Of a DNA stretch of 64,000 nucleotides, positions 58,821 to 64,000 are shown piece after piece (positions within the stretch are counted from its first letter, which is position 1; each line of letters opens with the position of its first letter). The translations under genes and the position numbers were made by a program. The notes beneath the pieces are model-generated. The model ran no database searches. It was not told where the DNA came from and saw only the letters and a program-made list of their open reading frames with translations. Origin of the DNA: Hyphomonas sp. L-53-1-40 (GTDB lineage Bacteria > Pseudomonadota > Alphaproteobacteria > Caulobacterales > Hyphomonadaceae); contig NZ_AWFI01000017.1 in NCBI RefSeq assembly GCF_000682775.1, positions 143,578 to 207,577 on the forward strand, given 5' to 3'.

Positions 58821-60620
58821 TTATCCCTTGCGTTGGTCGGATGTCGCTTGAGCCAGTTCCTCATCCTGGACGGGCTGGTAGAGTGGGGCATATTTGTCGA
58901 CCATCTCGATGCCGTCTTCTTCGTGATAGACGTCACGCCAAAAATTCGGCTCCCCGTCTTCGTCCACAGTGACGGTCATGTAGGTGATGTGAATCTGGGT
59001 TTCGGACTTGAACTCGATTCGTTCCGGATTTGCCCCTTCGAGCGCCTCCGATACATCCCTGGATGTGATTTCCGGGTCATGCGCCGCAATCCATTTCGCC
59101 ATGTCTTCAGGCCTTTCCAGACGGACGCAGCCTGAGCTGAACGTGCGCTGGGCCCTGTCAAACAGGCTCACGCCGGGTGTGCCATGAAGATAGACAGAAT
59201 ACTGATTGGGAAAGATGATTTTCAGATCGCCCAGCGCATTGTTCGCGCCAGGGCCTTGGACCAGTTGGTAGTTGTCGGCGGCGACTGGATTGGTCCAGTC
59301 TACCGAGGCGGCGGAGACAGACTGACCCGTGGCTCGGTCAATCACCCTGAAATTCTTGCGGGCGGCATAGGACGGGTCCTTGGCCAGCTTTGGCAGCTTG
59401 TCGCGGCGCACGATGCTAACCGGGGCATACCAGCGCGGATTTGCGACTGCGTATTCCACCTGGTCGGAGAAAACCGGGGTTTCACGGCTGGGCATGCCAA
59501 CAATGGTCTTCATCGCGATTTCGCGACGGTTGTCACGCCAACCTTCGGCGGTGAAGGATGGAATATTGGCCCAGATATACTGGTCACCCAGATCATCATA
59601 ATGACGCCAGCGATTCATCGTGTCGGCGATCCGGTCGATTTTGGAGTCGACACTCTCATTCAGCGCCGCAAGCGTGTTCCGGCCCACAACACCGTCATCT
59701 TCAAGGCCGTGATGGCGCTGGAAGTCCTTCAGGGCGTTCTGAAGACGCTCATCAAACACGATCTCCGTAGCGGATGTACCGTCATCGTTTTTCGAAGCCA
59801 TGCTGATGGCGGACAGCAAATCGCCTGCCCATGTCTCGGGCGTGTAATAGCCTTCCGCTTCCAGGCGGTCGCGCAGGGCCGGAATACGTGGGTCTTCGTC
59901 GTCCAGTTCAATCGCTTCCCCATCCGGGATGGCAAGCCAGCCGCCCTCCGACCGGATTTCGCGATACTGTTTCAGCTGTTTCTTGAGGCGATTATACTGG
60001 GGGTGCACAGGTTCGAGCTCGGAAAGGATGTCGTCGGCATCACCCCGCGCCGCCTTGATCAGGCTTTTCTGCACAGTGGATTTGGAGGGCGCATCGGTCT
60101 TCGATTTTGCCGCTTCGCCATTATCGGACAATCCTCCGCTTACGGCAGAGGCCATGCGGATCCAGGCTGCGGTCAGTTGCAGATCGGCTGTGGCGCGAAT
60201 CTCGTCGCTGTCGCCTTTCAGGCGCTTGGCTGCGATCTTGTTGAGGTTGGCTTTCGAGACGTCGGATGGGACGAGGCCGTATGAGAAGAGATCACTGCGC
60301 GCGCGCTTCAGCGAGCGGATCCCTTTCTCGGTCCAGATCGGCTTGAAGACATTCTGAGCATAGGCGGCGCGCACTGTGGTCAGGACACCGGCTTCGGTTT
60401 CACTGCCCAGTTCGCGCTCCAGCCAGTCATTCAGGATCAGGGCCTGGATGGCAGAGGCTTTTTCCGCTTGAAGTTCGCCGCCCATGGCCTCTTTCTCGCT
60501 CAGATCGGCCAGCAGCACAGTATCGGCGGGCGCGGCATGCTGGGCGCTGGCGGGAATGGCGGTCAGCAGGCCAGCGGTCGCGAGGAGGGTTGATGCAAGA
60601 AGTCGGCGATGCGTACGCAT
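58821..60620 (-). CDS. L,D-transpeptidase family protein (YcbB/LdtD-like)
   Basis: This 599-residue periplasmic protein has a signal peptide (MRTHRRLLASTLLATAGLLTAIPASAQ), a ~340-residue N-terminal scaffold containing a peptidoglycan-binding motif (LQNALKDFQRHHGLEDDGVVGRNTLAALN), and a C-terminal YkuD domain. The active site is YLHGTP...RTFSSGCVRLERPED with the catalytic Cys498, and the substrate lid precedes it. YcbB-type enzymes make 3-3 cross-links in peptidoglycan. GGAG before ATG 60620 sets the start; the frame continues upstream. Next to it, divergent, is an M15 peptidase gene, like the ycbB-ycbK neighbourhood of enterobacteria. Confidence 0.93.
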   Translation of the reverse strand: MRTHRRLLASTLLATAGLLTAIPASAQHAAPADTVLLADLSEKEAMGGELQAEKASAIQALILNDWLERELGSETEAGVLTTVRAAYAQNVFKPIWTEKGIRSLKRARSDLFSYGLVPSDVSKANLNKIAAKRLKGDSDEIRATADLQLTAAWIRMASAVSGGLSDNGEAAKSKTDAPSKSTVQKSLIKAARGDADDILSELEPVHPQYNRLKKQLKQYREIRSEGGWLAIPDGEAIELDDEDPRIPALRDRLEAEGYYTPETWAGDLLSAISMASKNDDGTSATEIVFDERLQNALKDFQRHHGLEDDGVVGRNTLAALNESVDSKIDRIADTMNRWRHYDDLGDQYIWANIPSFTAEGWRDNRREIAMKTIVGMPSRETPVFSDQVEYAVANPRWYAPVSIVRRDKLPKLAKDPSYAARKNFRVIDRATGQSVSAASVDWTNPVAADNYQLVQGPGANNALGDLKIIFPNQYSVYLHGTPGVSLFDRAQRTFSSGCVRLERPEDMAKWIAAHDPEITSRDVSEALEGANPERIEFKSETQIHITYMTVTVDEDGEPNFWRDVYHEEDGIEMVDKYAPLYQPVQDEELAQATSDQRKG

Positions 60621-60890
60621 GAATAATCTCCAAAATACTCTTGTTAGAGAAGAGCGCGGCCGCCGCATCAGGCTGGCCTGGCCGGTCGGGAAGACTGGCG
60701 GAACTCTTCGCGGTGTTGCTGGATAAACCGATCGCGCCCGTTCCGGTTCCGAATTACGGCTCTGAAAAACATTAGAAAAAGTATGGCACTATTTGCGCTC
60801 TGATGCGTTTGAGGGGGCATGCGTGATGGTTAAAGTGATGCGTGCCTGTTCAGACCAGACAAGAGGACCAGACCCATATTTTCCGAATTC

Positions 60891-61820
60891 ATGAAATTCA
60901 TCTTCCTGCCCTGGATCATCGCATCGGCGGAGGTGCACCCGGTCCAGCCGGTCGACAAAACTGAGACGATCCAGACAGGTGGTGGCGTCGAGATTACCGT
61001 AAACGGAACACGCTCAGCGTTGCCGCTGATCTCTGTTTCCGCCATGCCGGGGGACCAGGTCAGGCTGGCCATTCCTGAAGATGCCCGCATTGAGGTTTCC
61101 GATGGAAAATTGAGCCGCGACGCGGCGGAGATTGCCTGGACCGCTCCGGAGGCGCCGGGGCTGGCCGACATGAAGATCTCCCATCGCGGCGGTGAAACCC
61201 GTCTAAACCTGCTGGTGCTGACGCCGTTCGAGAATGGCGTGGATGACAGCCTGAATGGCTATCGCATAGGGATGTATGCCCGGCCGTTGCGGGATCTTCC
61301 GTCCTATGCCGTGCCCAAGGGCTTTATCGATTTGACGGCGATGTCGGAGGATCTGCGCGTTTCGCCCAATTTCCAGCTCGGCCAGTTCCGCTGCAAGCAG
61401 CAGCCGGGACATAAGCCGACCTATCTGCTGATGCAGCCGGAAATGCTGGTGAAGCTCGAAACCCTTCTTGCCGCTGCCAATGAGAAGGGCTGGGAAGCGG
61501 ATACTTTCTTCGTGATGAGTGGCTATCGCACGCCGTTCTATAATGCGGCCATTGGCAATACGACGACTTCATCGCGCCATTTGTATGGTGATGCCGCCGA
61601 TATCTATATTGATCAGGACCGGGACGGGCAGATGGATGATCTCGACGGCAATGGCCGGATCGACAAGGAAGATGCCCGCGCGCTGGTCAAGCTGATTGAC
61701 GAACTTGCCGCCGAGCAGCCCGAAGGCTGGGTCGTGGGCGGCGCATCGGCCTATGGCTCGAATGCGGCGCATGGGCCGTTCGTGCATGTTGATACGAGGG
61801 GCTATTCGGCGCGCTGGTAG
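60891..61820 (+). CDS. M15 family metallopeptidase (D-Ala-D-Ala carboxypeptidase type) with EF-hand insert
   Basis: This 309-residue protein probably has a short signal sequence (MKFIFLPWIIASAE). A ~130-residue beta-rich N-terminal domain follows, and a C-terminal M15 peptidase fold has the zinc ligands His230 and Asp237 (SRHLYGDAADIYI) and His299 (GPFVHVDTRG). Directly after the first ligand motif an EF-hand-like pair lies at 241-262 (DQDRDGQMDDLDGNGRIDKED), which is expected to bind calcium; this is unusual inside the domain. The enzyme should cut peptidoglycan side chains. It is divergent from the L,D-transpeptidase. A 270-base gap separates the starts, without a recognised element. Confidence 0.88.
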   Translation: MKFIFLPWIIASAEVHPVQPVDKTETIQTGGGVEITVNGTRSALPLISVSAMPGDQVRLAIPEDARIEVSDGKLSRDAAEIAWTAPEAPGLADMKISHRGGETRLNLLVLTPFENGVDDSLNGYRIGMYARPLRDLPSYAVPKGFIDLTAMSEDLRVSPNFQLGQFRCKQQPGHKPTYLLMQPEMLVKLETLLAAANEKGWEADTFFVMSGYRTPFYNAAIGNTTTSSRHLYGDAADIYIDQDRDGQMDDLDGNGRIDKEDARALVKLIDELAAEQPEGWVVGGASAYGSNAAHGPFVHVDTRGYSARW

Positions 61821-62357
61821 TTAGCTGCCCGCTTTCTCGGCATTCCACATTTGCATGAAGGCCGGCGGCGGAGAGGGCTTGAACTCGGTTTCCGATAAGG
61901 CGTCCAGCGCACGTTGACGGTCGGCCTCGGTGAAGGTGCCGGAGGTCAGGCAGAATTCCACTGCATTGTCGTTCGGGTCCTTCGTATAGATCGAGTGACA
62001 CCAATTATGGTCGATCTCGAACACGTCGAGTCCAGCGGCGAGCCATTTCTGTTTCCAGCTTTCCAGTTCTTCCTTCGTATCCACCGAAAAGGAATAATGA
62101 TTTGTACCCGGCGGGAGTTTGGCGGCGGCGTTGATGTCGTAGACATAATCGTCGCGACCATCGGTCTCGTGCAATTCCCAGAAGGCGATGAAGCGGCTGT
62201 CATCGCCATCCATGCGATAGAAGAAATGCTTGCCCCAGCCGCCGCCCATGATTGGGGCGACTTCCACCTTGACCAGTTCAAAGCCCATGATGCCTTCATA
62301 GAATGCATGCGTGGCTTTCATGTCTTTCGCGGCGAGCGCGAGATGATGATAGGCCAT
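61821..62357 (-). CDS. VOC family protein
   Basis: This 178-residue protein has one VOC module: MAYHHLALAAKDMKATHAFYEGIMGFELVKVEV at the start, FIAFWELHETDG, GTNHYSFSVDTKEELESWKQKWLAAGLDVFEIDHNWCHSIYTKDPNDNAVEFCL at the end. His5, Glu and Glu-type ligands of the metal site are visible in HHLALA and NAVEFC. The extra ~45-residue C-terminal tail ends in PPPAFMQMWNAEKAGS. It lies two bases after the carboxymuconolactone-decarboxylase-like gene's stop, so the two are co-transcribed. A glyoxalase- or dioxygenase-type reaction on a small organic compound is likely. Confidence 0.88.
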   Translation of the reverse strand: MAYHHLALAAKDMKATHAFYEGIMGFELVKVEVAPIMGGGWGKHFFYRMDGDDSRFIAFWELHETDGRDDYVYDINAAAKLPPGTNHYSFSVDTKEELESWKQKWLAAGLDVFEIDHNWCHSIYTKDPNDNAVEFCLTSGTFTEADRQRALDALSETEFKPSPPPAFMQMWNAEKAGS

Positions 62358-62359
62358 GT

Positions 62360-63001
62360 TCAGTTTCCTCCCTCGTCGACCATGGACATGACATCTGTAT
62401 CCGATCCATCCGGCGCGGCGATTTCGACGACGCGTTCCTCCACATCATCATATTCCAGTTTCAGCGCACGGCTCATGATGGCGTGCATCATATAGGTGCA
62501 GGTGATGTAGGTGAATTCTAGGATTTCCTCGTCTGACAATTCCGCTTTCAGGGCCTCGAACACGCCATCGGGCACGCGGCCGCGTTGCAGGACCAGGCCG
62601 TCCGTATAGGCGAGCACGGCGCGTTCCAGCGGGCTGAAACAGTCTGCGACCTGCCAGTGGGGAATGGCGGCGATCTGGTCTTCGGTCAGGCCGACATCGC
62701 GGCTGGCCTTGCAATGCTGAGAGAAGACAAATTGTGAGCCGACGGCAAAGCCGGCGCGGATCTGGCCAAGCTCGCGCAGTTTCGGGTCGAGCTTGCGGTT
62801 CTTCGAACGGTAGAACTGAAAGCCTTCGGTCGTGTGCTTGAAGGCATCCGGCACAATGTTGAAAACGGTCCACCAGTTTCCGGGCGTTCCGGTTGCGGTG
62901 CCGGGCTCGGCAATCGGGTCCCGGTCTTCAAACAATAAATCGAAAATCTGGTTCGCGAACGGATTTCCGGCTTCGCGGCCCGCCTGTTTCAGTCGTGGCA
63001 T
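62360..63001 (-). CDS. Carboxymuconolactone decarboxylase (AhpD-like) family protein
   Basis: This 213-residue protein has the AhpD/CMD helical fold: DPKLRELGQIRAGFAVGSQFVFSQHCKASRDVGLTEDQIAAIPHW in the middle, and LERAVLAYTDGLVLQ and LSDEEILEFTYITCTYMMHAIMSRAL toward the end. The active-site pair is reduced to His and Cys in FSQHCKA, lacking the CxxC disulfide of AhpD. An oxidoreductase or decarboxylase role is uncertain. GGGAGGATACGCGT before ATG 63001 fixes the start within the frame open to 63055. It is the first gene of a two-gene unit with the VOC gene. Confidence 0.87.
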   Translation of the reverse strand: MPRLKQAGREAGNPFANQIFDLLFEDRDPIAEPGTATGTPGNWWTVFNIVPDAFKHTTEGFQFYRSKNRKLDPKLRELGQIRAGFAVGSQFVFSQHCKASRDVGLTEDQIAAIPHWQVADCFSPLERAVLAYTDGLVLQRGRVPDGVFEALKAELSDEEILEFTYITCTYMMHAIMSRALKLEYDDVEERVVEIAAPDGSDTDVMSMVDEGGN

Positions 63002-63111
63002 ACGCGTATCCTCCCGGTTGGGAGTGTACCATCGCTTCGCTGGAATGACAGGCACGACAAGGGACCGTCACGCGAGGGAAACGGGCAGGCAGGGCATGTT
63101 TTTCGGAGGAT

Positions 63112-63714
63112 TCAGCCTGAGCTTTCCCATGATTCCAGCCCAGCGCTGATCTGCGCGGGCAACATGGCGGCCATGGCGCCAAGCTCTGGCGAGAGGCGAA
63201 AGGCGGGCGTTGCTGCGCCGACCACTGGCCTGGGCTCACCGCTTTTCTGCAGGCGTTTGAGGGTGCGGGCGAGGCGGGTCGCGTGGGCTTCGGGCGCGGC
63301 AATCACGCGCCGGAGCGCAGCGATGCGGGCCATCAGCTTGTGGGGGGAAACGGGTCCATAACTGGTACCGGACATGTCCGGAAAGCCGCCGGGGCCTTCA
63401 AAGGCCTGGCGCGCGGGCAGCAGTGTCAGCCGTCTGGGGGAGAGGCGCGGGAAGATGGCCAGTTCGACGCCTTCGGGCAGGTCGGGCTCTGGCGCGGGAT
63501 TGGCGGGGGCCGGGCGCGGCGGCGCCGGGGCCATCAGGAGGATCAGCCGACGGACGATTATCTCAAGAATGCGGAGTCGGCCGGAAACGCGCTGCGCCAG
63601 GCCGCGCCCGATCCGCTTCGGCCCCAGATGCAGGTTCGCCAGCGCCGACGCATCCATCACGGCAAGGGCGGCGTGTTCCAGCCCGCGTTTGAGAATGTCG
63701 GTCTGCGCATCCAT
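63112..63714 (-). CDS. Hypothetical protein
   Basis: I do not recognise this 200-residue protein. It contains no membrane segment or signal peptide. The N-terminal half is helical and Arg-rich (GPKRIGRGLAQRVSGRLRILEIIVRRLILLM), followed by a Pro-rich stretch (APAPPRPAPANPAPEPDLP). The second half has repeated LSPRRLTLLPARQAFEGPG-type strands and a late LARTLKRLQKSGEPRPVVG. The Arg- and Pro-rich composition could mean nucleic-acid binding. It lies 110 bases from the CMD gene start. Confidence 0.68.
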   Translation of the reverse strand: MDAQTDILKRGLEHAALAVMDASALANLHLGPKRIGRGLAQRVSGRLRILEIIVRRLILLMAPAPPRPAPANPAPEPDLPEGVELAIFPRLSPRRLTLLPARQAFEGPGGFPDMSGTSYGPVSPHKLMARIAALRRVIAAPEAHATRLARTLKRLQKSGEPRPVVGAATPAFRLSPELGAMAAMLPAQISAGLESWESSG

Positions 63715-63923
63715 GCGGGAAGTATGGGGGAAGGGGCTATCAGACGGATATGGATTTAAGTTCGGGTGTCTCTCCTGCTTGGCCAGCTCAGGCGCAATTG
63801 TCAGGCTTGAGGGTCACATCCTCCAGCAGTACGAATGATTACTGCATAGAGGTTGCCGAGGGAGAAGTTTCTCTGAAGCAGGCAGAGAGCGGTGATGCAC
63901 AAAAGAAGAAAGGTCTGTGATAT

Positions 63924-64000
63924 ATGAGAGATCCCATTCCGGATCCCAGCGATCCGCACCCCATGAGTGATTCCGACATGTCGCGCATGGTGCATTTCGA
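63924..64000 (+). CDS. Unidentified gene, 5' end only
   Basis: ATG 63924 follows AAAGGT and starts an open frame (MRDPIPDPSDPHPMSDSDMSRMVHF) that runs off the right edge. The 25 residues visible contain no family signature. ATG 63963 is a second possible start. Only its presence, strand and ribosome-site-like sequence can be supported. Confidence 0.45.
   Translation, partial: MRDPIPDPSDPHPMSDSDMSRMVHF

Noticed and set aside
59184..60284. 366-residue open frame on the plus strand
   Set aside because: It is antisense to the L,D-transpeptidase gene and has no homology signs or ribosome site.
60784..60789. TGGCAC followed by TTGC before the M15 peptidase gene as a sigma-54 promoter
   Set aside because: Only eight bases separate the GG and GC pairs; the strict spacing of sigma-54 promoters is not met.

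Overview
The window reads as a continuous, GC-rich stretch of chromosome from an alphaproteobacterium. The best guess is a member of the Hyphomonadaceae or a close Caulobacterales relative. This rests on a full-length CckA cell-cycle kinase, FlbT, a FliM switch protein, a DksA homologue without zinc cysteines, a DUF2333 protein, a Fur protein without the CxxC pair, and the order glnD-murJ-trpS-...-nfu-...-tsaB-rimI-...-fur. No rRNA, tRNA, insertion sequence, CRISPR array, phage module or plasmid gene was found. Most genes are housekeeping genes in short, tightly packed operons, with many 1-8 base overlaps between stop and start.

Layout. Positions 1-5600 hold the 3' end of truA, an acyl-CoA dehydrogenase translationally coupled to a small EthD-like protein, a BON-MscS channel, and methionine gamma-lyase divergent from an Lrp-family regulator. 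Positions 5600-18200 hold glnD, a frame-disrupted murJ, trpS, a PCu(A)C copper-chaperone lipoprotein, DUF2333, nfu, a RutE-like reductase, tsaB-rimI, an exported dienelactone-hydrolase-like protein, fur, a hypothetical protein and DUF1489. Positions 18200-27400 hold a lipoprotein esterase, kynureninase-TauE, and a minus-strand run of HupE/UreJ, a PpiC-type isomerase, a DUF3604/PHP lipoprotein, a hypothetical protein, UspA and a Leu/Glu-type dehydrogenase. Positions 27600-36500 hold trkH, a long acidic protein, a thioredoxin-fold lipoprotein, thiolase with a clear terminator, a gmhB-like phosphatase, a small glycine-rich membrane protein, an MFS pump and a GNAT.

Positions 36500-46000 are the most unusual part. 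LemA-DUF2207 is followed by a CoxE/VWA protein whose usual MoxR ATPase partner lies about 5 kb away. Between them are an ArsR-AHSA1 pair, a second MscS channel, DUF2270 and a divergent WYL regulator/VOC pair. Directly after the VOC gene a 58-bp stretch repeats the 3' end of the DUF2270 gene at 46/58 bases, followed by an orphan C-terminal fragment resembling a NERD-type nuclease-related protein. This looks like the scar of a gene gain or replacement event.

Positions 46000-58000 carry isolated flagellar genes (flbT, fliM), marC, dksA, terC, a yceI-DUF885 pair and cckA. TTAAC half-sites, the core of the CtrA recognition sequence, occur upstream of flbT, fliM and cckA. At fliM and cckA they are spaced 20-21 bp apart. 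Positions 57400-64000 hold an epoxide-hydrolase-like enzyme divergent from an S24 peptidase-type repressor, an L,D-transpeptidase next to an M15 peptidase (cell-wall remodelling), a VOC protein with an AhpD-like protein, a hypothetical protein, and the first codons of a gene running off the right edge. No single unmistakably new defence or mobile system was seen. The best leads are the recombination scar, the DUF3604-PPIase-HupE set, the disrupted murJ and several well-formed but unassigned operators.
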